From the NCBI GenBank assembly GCA_025403435.1, contig CM046332.1, positions 3,917,596-3,981,595 on the forward strand: a stretch of 64,000 nt of DNA, in the 5' to 3' direction. This DNA comes from Artocarpus heterophyllus. Its lineage: Eukaryota > Streptophyta > Magnoliopsida > Rosales > Moraceae. Shown in pieces: positions 12,071 through 23,707 of this stretch. Position 1 is the first letter of the stretch; each line of letters begins with the position of its first letter. The notes beneath the pieces are model-generated. The model was not told where the DNA came from. It worked only from the letters and a program-made list of their open reading frames with translations, and did not search any database. A program made the translations under genes and the position numbers.

Positions 12071-12882
12071 AATATTATATGAATTTATAATTTTATAAAT
12101 TGGAAATTTCAAAAATTTAGTTAAACTCTATTGAAATAGTATAATTGTTTAATTTAAAAATTTTGGTTTAATTAATGTCCCCAGTGGAAAAATTTTGTGG
12201 CTCCATTATTGACTCTAGGTGCTTTCTTTTAATAATTTGGGTGGGCTTGACAAATAATAATAATAATAATGCATCTCCAAGTGTCAAAATTTAAGAGAAA
12301 ATATTAGAGACTGCTGAAATCTATAAAACTTCTTTAAAATTGTCACGTATAAAGTTTTGGAATGCGCAAAATCGAATTGCCCTTCATCAGCGCTTGGAGT
12401 GGAGTTCGTCCCGAAAAAAAAAAAAAAAAAAAGGAAAAGCTTGCCGCTGAGGTATACAATGGCTCTTTCGCTCGTTAGATAAAAAAATCTTAAGAGATGG
12501 CTTTCTTTTAGAGTGCCCATTTTATAACGTAGTCGTATTAATGAGACAGATGACAGGGAATCCGGATTCGTTACCGGTTACCAGTAAAAGAAAAAAAAAG
12601 AAAAAACATCATATGCCAACCATTGGATCTAAATCAACTGGTACAATACCTCAAATCATATAAGTTAACGATTCATAATGTTTCTGTGGAAGCTGTGGAA
12701 TTACAATTATGAGGAATTATAGACTTGCCCTAATAATTATGACACAGAATGAATATAAAATTTAAAATAATGTTATTTATGGAGGACAAAATGCAATACA
12801 TAAATGTACTATTATACTTTTTGATAGTAAATACAGTGGTGGTATTGGTATTTACATAGAGGATGTTTTATTACTTATCGGG
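12071..12882. other. intergenic, nothing recognised
   Basis: AT-rich sequence with an A-tract at 12414-12432 and a short ATA run near 12259. No convincing coding, RNA or terminal-repeat signal was seen. Confidence 0.5.
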
Positions 12883-14055
12883 TTAATTGTTACAGTAGTC
12901 TCTAACCTTTCATGAAATTGAGCATTTGATCTCTAACTTTTTTTTTTGAGTAAAATTGCCACATAAATCGTCAATCTTTTGTGAAAGTGTTATTTTGATC
13001 CTTAACTTTTTTTTGATTTAATAGTCCTTAATCTTTCATTTTAGTTGTTGATGGATTAATTCAACTAAATTTAACCCCCTTGTGAGGGGCATATGGCCAC
13101 TTTAATAAGGGTATTTTAGTAAAATATCTAATATGTTTTAAAGGAATTAAAATTAAAACATAAAAAAATAAAACAAGTAAAAAATAAATAAATATGATGA
13201 ACACGAATAACAATTTACCCAAACAATAATCTAATGAGCATTAAAATAATTCAACCAACAATTCCATAAAAAAAAATTTATTCACAAAATTAGAAACAAT
13301 ACAAAGAAGGATCCAAGATGCAACATTTCATATTTCACAGATTACTAAAGCTTGAAGCATAAACCTCCACATGCCAAAATTCCCAACTTGATCTAAACCA
13401 AATCCACAAAAGCCATTATCAGAAACCTACACCTGAACACCGATCCAATGCCGTCTCTCCTGCTCCACCATCTCCTTCTTTTCCCATTCGTTCAACCCAC
13501 CCCTTTGCCGCTCTCTCTTCACCATCTCCTTCTTCTTCTTCTAGACCCACCCGACCACCTCGTGACCCACAGCCGCCGCGAACCCACCATCTGACCCACT
13601 TCACCACCTTTCACTCCATAACAAAGTGGGGTCTTTTTTTTTTTTTTTTCTAGAAGGAAAAGAAGCATTTCGCCTTCAATGCCAATAATTGTTTAACTGA
13701 TACCAATATGATTTTTGGTTTATGGATTGGTTGATTTTCCACCTAGAAGAAGAAGAAGAAGAAAACGGCCAATGAGAGAAGAAGAAGATGCAAGATTCTC
13801 GATGGTGTAATTTAGTGTTTTTGGATTTAATAGCTGTGATTTACCCATAATTTTTCAATGTATCAATTACATAAAGAGTAATTTAATAATTTTAATTAAA
13901 AAATAATATCCAACAATTTTTAACGATCAAACAAGATTAAAATGGTCTTGTGGCACTAAAAATAAAAGGTTGAGAATTGTTAAATAAAAAAATGTTGAGG
14001 ATCAAAATAACATTTTTGTGAAAGGTTGAGACTAACATAATAATTTATTTTTTTT
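12883..14055. mobile_element. non-autonomous TIR element with GC-rich cargo
   Basis: The left arm (about 12883-13060) contains TTGTGAAAGTGTTATTTTG followed by ATCCTTAAC and TAATCTTTCATTTTAG. The right arm (about 13900-14055) carries the inverted counterparts CAAAATAACATTTTTGTG and AAAAATAAAAGGTTGAGA. The arms thus form long imperfect terminal inverted repeats of about 150 bp. Between them are AT-rich sequence and a GC/CT-rich block (13430-13610) unlike its surroundings, reminiscent of captured exon or low-complexity coding sequence. No transposase is present. The size and arms fit a MULE-like or other TIR non-autonomous element; the superfamily is not proven because I could not fix the target duplication. 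Confidence 0.6.
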
Positions 14056-14111
14056 GTTTCCATAATACGAGCTTAGAGAAGAAAGAGATAAGATAATCCT
14101 ATAGAAAATAT

Positions 14112-14175
14112 GGCCCTAACTATAACGGTCCTAAGTAGCAAAGTTTCTTGTCAGGTAAGTTCCAACCAGGAGAAC
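14112..14175 (+). pseudogene. degenerate organellar-type 23S rRNA fragment
   Basis: The stretch with TAACTATAACGGTCCTAAG, then TAGCAAAGTTTCTTGTC and GGTAAGTTCCAACC is the very conserved bacterial/plastid-type large-subunit rRNA segment that includes the I-CeuI target. A G is missing after CTAAG, and several G-to-A or C-to-T changes are present. Nuclear 25S rRNA differs strongly here, so the source is plastid or mitochondrial DNA. Only about 65 bp is recognisable and it is non-functional. Confidence 0.8.
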
Positions 14176-14754
14176 TTTCCCCCTTTTACATCAACTTTTT
14201 GGTATCAAGTAACCTACCTATACCTTTGTTTTTACACATAAAGGAACGGATTTAACATAACTCCGTTAAAAAGAAGGTCATATGATGCGTATGTGACCTT
14301 TTTTTTAAATTACGAAAGCACTTTAGTAAAATGCCTAATGTTTTTTAAGAAATTAAAATGAAAACATAGAAACCAATAAAAATAAAAACAATAAAATAAA
14401 AAAACTTTTAATTTTGAATGCATTATTCTATAACCTGTGGCATAACCTTCACTAATTATTTCTTGATTAAGAATCTGTTTCTTTTGAATTTTTGGGTTGA
14501 TTTTCTAAAGTAAAAACAATAGATCTTTAAATAATCGGATCATAGTTATTAACAACTCAATTCAACTATCCTATCTTACTTTCTTTTTTAAGGGAACTTT
14601 CCTACTATACCACTTTAACCATATATATTGAATGGCTATAATCGTTTTTTTTCTTTTAACATAATAATGTTTGTTAGATAATAGAAAACTCGCCCTAATT
14701 GTTAGTGAAAGTTTGTACCTAAACATCTGTTTACTTCCCTTAAAAAAAAAAAAA

Positions 14755-15525
14755 AAAACATAAAAAAGAAGCCCTTAAACTTTAGGTTTTTTTTCACTTT
14801 GCTCTCTCAACTTTCAAAATCACCACTTTACCTCTGAACTTTCAAAACCCTTCACTCTGCCCCTTGACTATTAAAAATCACCATTTTACCCTTGAACTTT
14901 TAAAACTCCTCATTTTGTCTTTTAAATTTTCAATTTTTCACGCAAATAGACATAATTAACACCTGTACGGGCAAAAATGAGATTTTATCACTCGTGAAGT
15001 TTTGTTTCATATTTAAACTCCCACTTAACGCCTTTGTTTTTTTATTATTTGAACTCTTATTTAGGAAAGGTTTGCCTGCACATTTATTTTCATTTTTAAT
15101 GCGTAATTCATTTAATAAGTTAATATTATTCGCTAATATTTGAATTTGAATACTAAAGAAGATGAGCTATGCATGAAAGATAAGGAGATATTGACGAATA
15201 ATATCGAGAAGAAATGTACATACAAATACTTCTTAGATGAGAGCATATTAAAAAAAAAGTTGATTGAGAGTGAAAATGTGAAACAAAATTTAAGAGTGAT
15301 AAAATTTTATTTTTGTCTTTACAGGGGACCCATATGCAAATCATGTGAGCTTAATTTTATCTATTTGGATGAAAAATTGGAAAACAAGAGATAAAATTTG
15401 AAGCTTTAAAACAAGGGAAGAATGATTTATAAAATTCAAAGGGTAAAATAAAGAATTTTAAAAATTCAAAGAATAAAATGATAATTTTTAAAGTTTAGGA
15501 AGCAAAAAAAGGGAGATCATTAGTG
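14755..15525. mobile_element. candidate TIR element with iterated arms
   Basis: The left side (14768-14945) repeats a roughly 35-bp phrase such as CTTTCAAAATCACCACTTTACC. The right side (15395-15515) holds inverted versions, such as AATAAAATGATAATTTTTAAAG and GGGTAAAATAAAG. This gives imperfect inverted arms around about 450 bp of unremarkable sequence. Short frames in the middle (15140-15394) overlap on both strands and look like chance. No transposase or clear target duplication was identified. Confidence 0.45.
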
Positions 15526-16702
15526 TTAGTTGTTAGTTACTTGTCAAAACACAAGTGATAATATATATTTAGGCTACACGTAAGGAACTTTATAACTACC
15601 AACACTTCACCACGTGTCACGAGGTTATGCTAAGTTTGCAACGATCTGGTGTCAGCCGATTTCCTTATGAAAACTCGCTATAATAGATACTAGAGCAGGA
15701 GGTGAGAGACAGGAGGAAACTGACATTTGCCTGTTTTGAAGGATCTGCAGTCGTTGTTGATATAAATTGTTGGTTTTGCAGCGGACTTGGTTGTCATTAT
15801 ACATAGAAGCGTACATTAATAATGTTTAAAAATTTATTTTTGTAATTTGCAAAACGATACGGTAACCATATATACCTTTTGGATAGTAACATTACTTGGG
15901 AATCTAATAATCGAGAATTGGCCCATTTTTTTTTAATTAAATTGCCCCGAGTTAATGTAATTTCAGTCTTACAGAAATAGCTAAACTGGCCCTGAATTTT
16001 TAATATTTAGTATAGTGTTCGAATTTTTTAAATTATCAAAAATTACCTATTAATTTTGTTATTAGAGGAAAAACAAAAAAAAAAGTTTTAAGTGGTGTAA
16101 CATTTTGAAATATGAAAACAACGTGAGTTACAAATATTTGATTTTTTTGAATGTTTAATCAACAACTTCATCGTTATTTTTAGAAGCAAGTATAAATAGT
16201 TAAAGTTTTTGTTGAGGTAACATGTTGGCTTAAGTTTGGAAGTGAAGGATGATTCTTGCGAGACCAAAAAAGAAATGTGTCAACAACATAGCGTGTATAG
16301 GTTGTTGTAAGAATAAAGGACATTTTGTATATTAATTTTGGAAGTTAGTCCGCAACTTCCAATCCATATTTCCAGTTTTAAATTACATGTGTAATCATAA
16401 TGTTCAGAAGTTACGAGAAAAGCGCGTAAAGTACAATTTCTGCATAGTGTTGTGTTGCTTCTTATGATGAAATCAATTAATTTGTTAATTGATCCAGACT
16501 GAAAAAATAGAAAAGAAATATTTCCTTTTATCTATCATTTTTAAGTACAGAAGAAAATGTAGAAGGAGAGGTATCTTATGGTCTGCAACACTAATATAAA
16601 TTTTGTTCTCGTTTGTTGATCTTAAAGTTGACTCTACATGCTGATGGATAGAAAGGATCTAGCGAGGATACATATGAAATATAAGTACTTAATAAAACTC
16701 CT
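15526..16702. other. intergenic, nothing recognised
   Basis: AT-rich anonymous sequence. No domain, RNA or repeat unit could be supported. Confidence 0.45.
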
Positions 16703-17150
16703 TTATTGATGACAATAGAGATATGGCGATCTTCCATCTAATCTAGTCATCATGTAGATGTCCATCTTTCCGTTGGCAATGTAGGGGGTTTGTTGAAGTA
16801 AGAAGTCGTCGTCCCACCAAAAGCTCCCATCCTGCGACATCATGTTGGGATCTATATGGCGGATGAGTTGATCATTTCCACGACTAAGTTGTTGTTTAAT
16901 TACCAGTTTATATTTTGTTGTATTGGATAGCATCGTGTTGACGTCAGCATATTTCCTGGACTACAAATATTGTTTATGTTGGGATGTTCCTGTAGTTTGG
17001 CTGGAACGTGATAGGGTGTTCCTTCCCCTGTTAGCTTAAAGGTTGCATGTTACCCTGTTTTGTCCATATCCTTTACATATAGCACATTTCCTTCTCTTCG
17101 CGGTGGTGGTAGAAACATTAAGGTGCAAGCTCCCTGAGCCCAAGTTGAAC
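16703..17150 (-). pseudogene. coding relic with zinc-knuckle-like motif
   Basis: The minus-strand frame first reads TTTAKRRKCAICKGYGQNRVTC. This is a C-X2-C-X3-G-(H)-N-X3-C knuckle in which the usual His is Gln, and it is followed by a stop. The same frame then continues through another stop into a 76-residue open stretch (16703-16933) containing GSFWWDDDFLLQQTPY. Zinc knuckles preceded by basic residues are common near the C-terminus of MULE/FAR1-type plant transposases, but the downstream part is not one I recognise. Two in-frame stops and the missing ligand indicate a pseudogene. A host gene fragment is also possible. Confidence 0.4.
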
Positions 17151-17329
17151 CCTTTGTATTTTTAAAAGAGAAATTAGAATAAATAGATCAATTATTAAAA
17201 TCATTGGAAATAAATAGCACATTTACAAGAATTAATAATTAATTGACCATATTACTTTAAAATATTTAACTTTCGAATTTTACTTTTAATATAATTTTTG
17301 TTCATTTTTTACTCAAAACTCTTTGTTTG

Positions 17330-17870
17330 ATTTCTTCTGTCTAGCGACCCCTCTCCTTCTCTCTCTCTACAACTGCTCTATCTCCTTCAACTACGACGGC
17401 TACAACAGATTCTACATGCGATCTTCATTCTTCTCCCATTGAGGCTTAGTGCTGAGCGGTGCTGGTGGCGGAGGTGATGATCTGCAACAACACACCGTCC
17501 AATGCGTTATGTTCAACAAGGCTACGACTTTCTAGTCGGTGGTGTGATCTAGATCAAAAATTGGCAAATACTCTCCATCATATGGCCTTGCTAACGACAT
17601 CGTCTTCTCTGGCATCAGTCAGATCTGTTCTGATTAAGAGAGAGAGAGAGTGAGAGTACCAATGATGAGAGAAAGAGTACATGGAGATCTGGATACGAAA
17701 TGAGTGAGGAGTCTCTGACATCATGGCCTCGTGGTCGCCAAGGTTGTCTTCTCTAGCGTCAGTCGGATATACTCCGATTGATAGTGAGAGAGTAGTGACG
17801 AGGGAGAGAGAATGCGTGTGGATGAGGAGGAGAGGAGTATTTTTGTAATTGGACTTATCTATAGTTCTTC
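17330..17870. repeat. CT/GA-rich block with imperfect duplication
   Basis: A composition island contains an imperfect direct duplication about 143 bp apart: CATCATATGGCC...GTCTTCTCTGGC near 17577-17651 and CATCATGGCCTC...GTCTTCTCTAGC near 17720-17793. Each copy ends in a GAGAGAG run. A short plus-strand frame at 17459-17653 has no recognisable domain. The block could be a captured gene fragment in a non-autonomous element. Confidence 0.45.
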
Positions 17871-19602
17871 ATTTTCTCTAGTTTAGGCTATTTACTAATA
17901 AGTTCTAAATTTTGGGCTTTTTTTTTTTTTTAATTTCAAATAACTTGCATTGTATCTTAAACAACAATAGACTCTCTAACTTTAATCTAAAATTACTACT
18001 TTACGCCTTCTAATTTTTAAATTTTAAACTTTGCCAAATAGTTTACCACCAAATTTAACGTATGGCGTTGCATTGCAAGGCATTCTTTTAGAGCAATTTA
18101 CAAAAATGCCTCTAAATACTTCAACTTATTAAAATACTCTCCAACAAACTACTTATTAAAACTACACTTTTATTAAAAATTGGTGATTTATTAAAAGTCC
18201 AAGTTATTCTTCTTTCATACTCCCTCATAACAATATCCACCAAGTTTTTTTCTCCAGATATGTTTTTTTTTTTTTTAACAAAACATGAGAAGAAGAGTAA
18301 ATAGCAAAATATAATTATAAAAAAGGAAGAAAATAGGGCAATTATAAAAACATAAATATGAAGGACAATTTTAATAAGGGGTGCTATATGGGGGCATTCT
18401 ATATAAATTTTTTCTATTTTTTATACTCAAATGCCAAAATTTGGTATCAGCGTGTTAATATAACATCATTGCATTGGAGATGCTTTAAATCTTGCGACCG
18501 GGTGTATAAGTTGGCAAAATATGTAGTAACAATGAACGAAAATTGAAACTACAAATTACAAATTAGAACAACAATACGAACGAAGAAGAACAATAAATTT
18601 AGCAGCAACAATATAAAATCTGAAACGAATTTGTTGAAGCACCAAGGTCTGTATCACATGGTGTTCATAAAACAGATTCACCCCCTCACCAAATATGCCT
18701 GAGATTGTTCGGTGTCTGTGTCCAGCATACAACGTCAGTTGATGAATAGCAAGGACGAATGATAATGCTACTACACTGGAGAACTAAAAAGTCACTTGAA
18801 TTCTTCCACACAGAACCTCAGAGCGCTAGTGTGATTTTCTGAAAGTACGAAATCTTTTAAAGTTTTTTAGTCTCATGAATGAGGAACAGGGACTCCTTTT
18901 AATAGGGCTCAGATGAAACATTGTATTAAATCCATAATTAGTATGAGTTAATTTACAAAATTAAATCTGCAGATTAATTCCCATCCATTCGGCAACTTTT
19001 TGCTCGTTGGTAATAGAGAAAATTACATATTATCCTACACTGTTTTTCTCTGAAGTTATGCCACACTTTTGAAAAATGTGTTAATTTATACTATAATTAA
19101 AGAAGTTGTATAACTATGCTACAACTTGTATTACATATTTAAGCTGTGCTATACTTAAATATATATGACATTTATTAAAATAAGTTTTAAAAGAAGGTCT
19201 GGCTACTATGTTTCCTCTCCGGTGTCCTTCCATATGTCCTCCAATAACATATTATCATATCAATTAAAATATAACACCACGCCAACAAAATAATTCCATT
19301 TCATTTAAAATATTATCAATTATAATATTAACACTTAAAATATGTTTTTTTGACTTTTTTCCTCATCCAATGAAAAAAATTATGATTTTATGTTTTTATT
19401 CCTTTGGTTGTACTACCCCTACATCATTATCAACAATTTCCTCTTCAAGGTTCTCATCATATTAACTTTGATAAGGTTTGAGATATTATTCTATCTCTCA
19501 TCATCACATATATATTATCTGTTTATGTATAATTGTCGATCTCTTTCCCTAACAAAATCTTTTATGTGAATTGGAAAGTGCAATAGTCTTGCACTTATAG
19601 CA
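17871..19602. other. intergenic with MITE-like AT-rich segments
   Basis: Segments near 17940-18030 (iterated ACTTT...AAATTACTACTTTACG phrases) and 18095-18420 (loosely inverted arms around CAAAAATGCCTCTAAAT) look like decayed short TIR elements. The match is too weak to delimit them. No coding signal was seen. Confidence 0.35.
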
Positions 19603-19674
19603 TTTCTACGCAATTAATGCTGGTTGTGCGCAAATCTTTGTAGCTTGGCTTTCTACGCAATTAATGCTGGTTGT
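19603..19674 (+). repeat. 25-bp direct repeat
   Basis: TTTCTACGCAATTAATGC followed by TGGTTGT occurs identically at 19603-19627 and 19650-19674, a period of 47 bp. It is probably a local duplication. Confidence 0.75.
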
Positions 19675-19996
19675 ACATATTCATGTCTTTTGTATATATA
19701 ATTTGTTCAGGTTCAGAGGAAAAGTAAAGAATTGCGAATTCTCACGCATTCTAGCTTCAAGATCTGGCTTTCAAAGCGTGAGGCGGCTTGCTGAGATCGA
19801 ATGAGATATCCCAACCTTTGATTGTCAAGCTTGCAGTTCCCATGAACCAAGCACAGGATGGTGGGTGTATCAATCAATTTCATTGGGAAGATCGCAAGGA
19901 TGAAAGAAGGATATAGAGAGAGGGATAAGAAAAAGAGTACAGAAGCAAGAGCGGGCAAAGGGGGTTTGTCTTGAAGATACTAGTTGAGCTAGGCTA

Positions 19997-20572
19997 AGGA
20001 GGATATAGCTCAGTTGGAAGAGCTCCACTTTTACAATTGGGTCGTTGTGATTATGAGTTAAGTGTCTAATTTTCCAAGCAGCAATGATAGCATCTTGTAC
20101 CAAAACCAGTGGCTCATTTTTTCTAAGTAAGAGGGAAAAGGAATGAAATATGCCACTAAAAAACTTTACTAAGACAAAAGTGGGCTTTCAAGTATGTAGA
20201 GGAGGTAGGATATGTAGTTAGTCTGATCTAGTATGGATCGTACATGGACGATAGTTGGAATTAGCAGCTCTCCTAGGGTTCCCTCATCTGGGATCCTTGG
20301 GAAAGAGCATCAAGTGAAACCTTGTGAGTACCTTGATGCACTGTCTCTTTTCAACCCCTAAAATGAAATGCAGCAAAAGGAAAGAAAATCCATGGACCAA
20401 TTCCAATGTTTCTACCCCATAGGAACTACGAGATCACCCCAAAGAGGCCTTTGGCATCTAGGGTGCGGACCGACCATCCTGTTCAACACATGGAACGCTT
20501 TAGATGTTTGCTTTTTGGGTTGGGTAGTAAGGGTTAGAGAAGGGCATTCACTATCTTAAAACCACCATTTCC
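19997..20572 (+). pseudogene. trnA-UGC: nuclear plastid-DNA insert: trnA-UGC exon 1 and group II intron
   Basis: The stretch AGGATATAGCTCAGTTGGAA then GAGCTCC is the 5' exon of plastid tRNA-Ala, ending at about 20035. It is followed by the start and body of its group II intron, recognisable through phrases such as GTGGCTCATTTTTTCTAAG, GTAGAGGAGGTAGGAT, GATCTAGTATGGATCGTACA and GGAACTACGAGATCACCCC. The insert ends near TTAAAACCACC. Differences from the plastid sequence are mostly G-to-A and C-to-T changes plus small indels, including the anticodon position (TGC to TAC). Exon 2 is not present. This is a NUPT (or a plastid piece that came through the mitochondrion), not a working tRNA. Confidence 0.9.
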
Positions 20573-21659
20573 CTTTCTCTCTCTTTTTAACAGTACTTTA
20601 TTTTTATTTTCCTTTTACTGTGCTTTTCCCGTCTCTTATATATATAAAAATATATGTCTATTAATAATATGTTCATATTTGTAGCATTGCTTTCTAAGTG
20701 ATTAACATATAGTTGCACGTAGGATCTTATCTGAGGTATTATATATAATGTTCGTATCTTTAAAAAAAGGATGCATGAATTCCATATTTTTTATAGATGT
20801 TTGATATGTCATCACTCTTAACGGTCAACTCAAGGTTCTTTTCAAAGAGAGAAACCCCCTTAGTTACTGATTTGTATATTCTTGGTGTTGGGGCTCATCT
20901 CTTTTGTTTCAATTAGTGGTAGGTGTGTGTCTGTTTCTTTCTTGTGGCATGATGTTTAGATCATTTGTGGCCTTTCGACCTCTTTAATGGTTCTGACACC
21001 ACTAATTTTTTCATTCCATTAGATTCTTGCTTGCTATCGAATCCATTCATTGATGCCTCTAGCATCATCACTACTTTAGTCAACGCTACTCTCACTCGAA
21101 CTATAAGTAATATCAATAAGTTTCTTTAATATTTTGATGATAATCAGGATTCCTAACGGAGATCAAGGGCTAAATAGATCAAAAGCCTTAAAAACTTGAG
21201 TTTTGAGGATTTCTTGGAAAGTTATTTAGTTTTCTAAACCCCGAGAAGCCAAATAATCCTAGAAACTATGGAGTATCTTAGAAAATGAGGTGAAAATGGA
21301 ACAAAAATGTGTGAAAAAGAAAGAAAATGGATCTAGGTAAAGAAATAGCAAGAAAATCAAGGAAAAGGCAAGAATTTTGCTAGGAAATCTTGAGAAACTT
21401 GGAGCACTTGGGAAAAAGTCTTGAAAACTTAGAAGAACTTCAAAGGAGAGAAAAGAAAATGAGATGAAAGAGAAAGAGGCTTGCTTATATATTTGTTTGA
21501 AAATTGTAATGGATGGCAGGGATTTAATCTTTAGGAAATGATCTAATAGTTAAGATGACATGTCTTTTTAATTTTCTACTCAAATCAAGGTATGGTCTCA
21601 TCAATTAGTGACTAATGTTAGCAATATAATGATATTTTGAAATACATCAATGATATCGT
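20573..21659. other. intergenic left flank of element B
   Basis: No recognisable feature. The last five bases, ATCGT (21655-21659), are the left target duplication of copia element B. Confidence 0.6.
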
Positions 21660-23693
21660 TGTTGGAAACAAATTGCGCAGCGGAATTTTAAAAATTTTTC
21701 ATCAGAGTAATTTCCAAAACACAAGTTTGACATGTTATATGTATAAATTAAACAGATCTTACTAACCTCAGTATGCCGAAGAACCTCCGCGACCTGTGTA
21801 GAGAAGTAACGTTCCAGAAGAGCCTCAACCAACTGGTCTTCTTTGCTATTCTCTATCCACAACCGGAGTGAGTGTGGGCTCACACGTACAGTTCTTCCAC
21901 TAGTGACTCTCCTTCCAACCAATAGAGAGAACCCAAAGCTAGTGTTCGTGATTTGTGAACAAAAGCTCTTAGGGAGTTTTCAGATGCTCACTAGAAGAGT
22001 ATCACTCTTAATCTCTCAAATTGATCTGAGTAAATCATTAGACTCACTCCCTTTTTATACCTATTGGTCCTTGGGGTCAGTCCATATCAGATTTGGTCTC
22101 AAAAATCGAAACAGAATCAAGTTCGGATCAATATCTTATAAGATACGCGTGAAAAACGCGTAATCTTAACTGTCGCGGTCGGCATGCCGAACTGTGTGAT
22201 AGGCAGGCCGAACTGGCCAGTTCGGCAGGCCGAACTTTCTGATAGGCAGGCCGAACTGCCGAGAAAAAATCTCCGCGAATCTTTTATTTTCCACCCGAGA
22301 TTCTAAAGGATAAAGTCTCAGTTTTGATTCAAATAGCCCAATAGAAAAGATATATGATCAAAACAAACTTTATCAAGATAATCTCTAAGAAAATAAATCA
22401 ATTCACAATAATTCTACAAGTTTATCTTGTTCTAATTGTCTAAAATTAAAACAACCGATAAACAGACAAGAATTATCCGAACGCCATAATTCAACAAGTT
22501 CATCTTGAACTAATTTCTTACATAATTAATTCAACCGATAAACAGACATGAATTATTTGATTATTATAAATTTTAAACCAATCTGATAAATCCGACATAA
22601 GTCACCAATTATTGGAAAAGCACGCCGTGTCGTTACAGGATTTTGTGAGCTAGCAAAGGGGACCAAAATGGACCTATAAAGTTCAAGCTCATGATAAATA
22701 TGAAACCCAATATCCCAGATATACATTTCACAATTATCAACTCCAACGCTACTCCACTAAAAGCTTGGAGCTGCACTCTCGAACTTTATAGAATTACGAA
22801 GCTCGTGTAGCTAAGTCTCCATGACATATCAGAGTGTATCGCATCCCCATATGATCATCCATAATCGGCTTAAGGACAAGTTCCGTCTTACCTTCCCGAT
22901 TATTTTTATCTTACGTTCCATTGTCTCACCATTAGAAAACTTACCATCCAAAGATAGTATACCATTCGGTTACACCTATGTATCCAAATGGTTGAGCGCT
23001 CCAGTTTTCCAATTACAGGACAACGCATATAAGAGGATATCATTACTCCTAAAGAGGAGCTATGGATTCCATATCTATGAATAACAAGTCTACGCTACCA
23101 AGAGTCATGCCTCCAACGTACCGGCATGCATGCCACTATAGAGATGTGGGAGTCACCCATTGGTACATCAAAAGACACAAGTCGAGACAACGGGCCCATT
23201 ATTCATCTCAGGATTAAGATACAATACAAATGATTGTCTAAAGTGAATCGATTTGCCAAGACAGAATTATTAATCCAAATCAATTCACTTTATGTCCCGA
23301 TCCAACACATCGTCACCTATGACAACGCGCCAATGTTTCTATTCACGGAGTCCAACTCCGATGGCCAAGACAAACCATCTCCCAAAAGGGATATAGACAA
23401 CATAACAATCTTTACATGAATAAAGCGCCCAACTTTATTCCCTCGATTGCGGATCATATATTTTAGACCATCACCTTAAGAGTCGTGTCTACCGCATAAT
23501 CATCCCATCATATGCCCAACTCTTAAGGTTTAGACTGACAGTCTCAGACTACTGTTTGCTTATCATACATTCAACAAATATGAACGTAAAGAGGACAATA
23601 TTTGGTATATATAAATGAATAAATTCTTTATTGATAAAAATGTCTCCAAAAACGTATTACATTTTTACTCCTTTAGAGCATACATGTCTAACA
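21660..23693 (-). repeat. 3' LTR of element B
   Basis: On the plus strand it begins TGTTGGAAACA and ends GTCTAACA. It holds the TATA box (minus strand, 22052-22059) and the palindrome cluster (22178-22262). It is 2034 bp, two bases shorter than its partner because of two single-base indels. Confidence 0.95.
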
Positions 23694-23707
23694 ATCTCCC
23701 ACTTGCA
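23694..23707 (-). other. polypurine tract of element B
   Basis: On the minus strand it reads GTGCAAGTGGGAGA before the LTR terminus TGTTAG. This is the plus-strand primer site and is identical in type to that of element A. Confidence 0.85.

Noticed and set aside
13419..13607. Gly/Glu-rich minus-strand ORF
   Set aside because: It follows from the CT-rich block composition and has no domain. Only the block itself is reported.
14117..14142. Working I-CeuI homing-endonuclease target
   Set aside because: One base is deleted and others changed; it is just the conserved rRNA core.
15630..15660. Continuation of 23S rRNA (CAACGATCTGG) 1.4 kb from the first fragment
   Set aside because: Eleven matching bases are too few and the neighbouring bases do not fit.
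18430..18450. TTGGTATCAGCGTG resembling a tRNA-Met primer binding site
   Set aside because: Only the first ten bases match, and no LTR end or internal region is adjacent.
19999..20035. Functional tRNA-Ala gene
   Set aside because: Only the 5' exon is present, the anticodon is mutated and exon 2 is missing.
22821..23084. Conserved 87-residue ORF in the B LTRs and at 9803-10066 and 1307-1516
   Set aside because: It lies in U3 upstream of the TATA box, is conserved as DNA between LTRs and is broken in A; there is no protein-level evidence.
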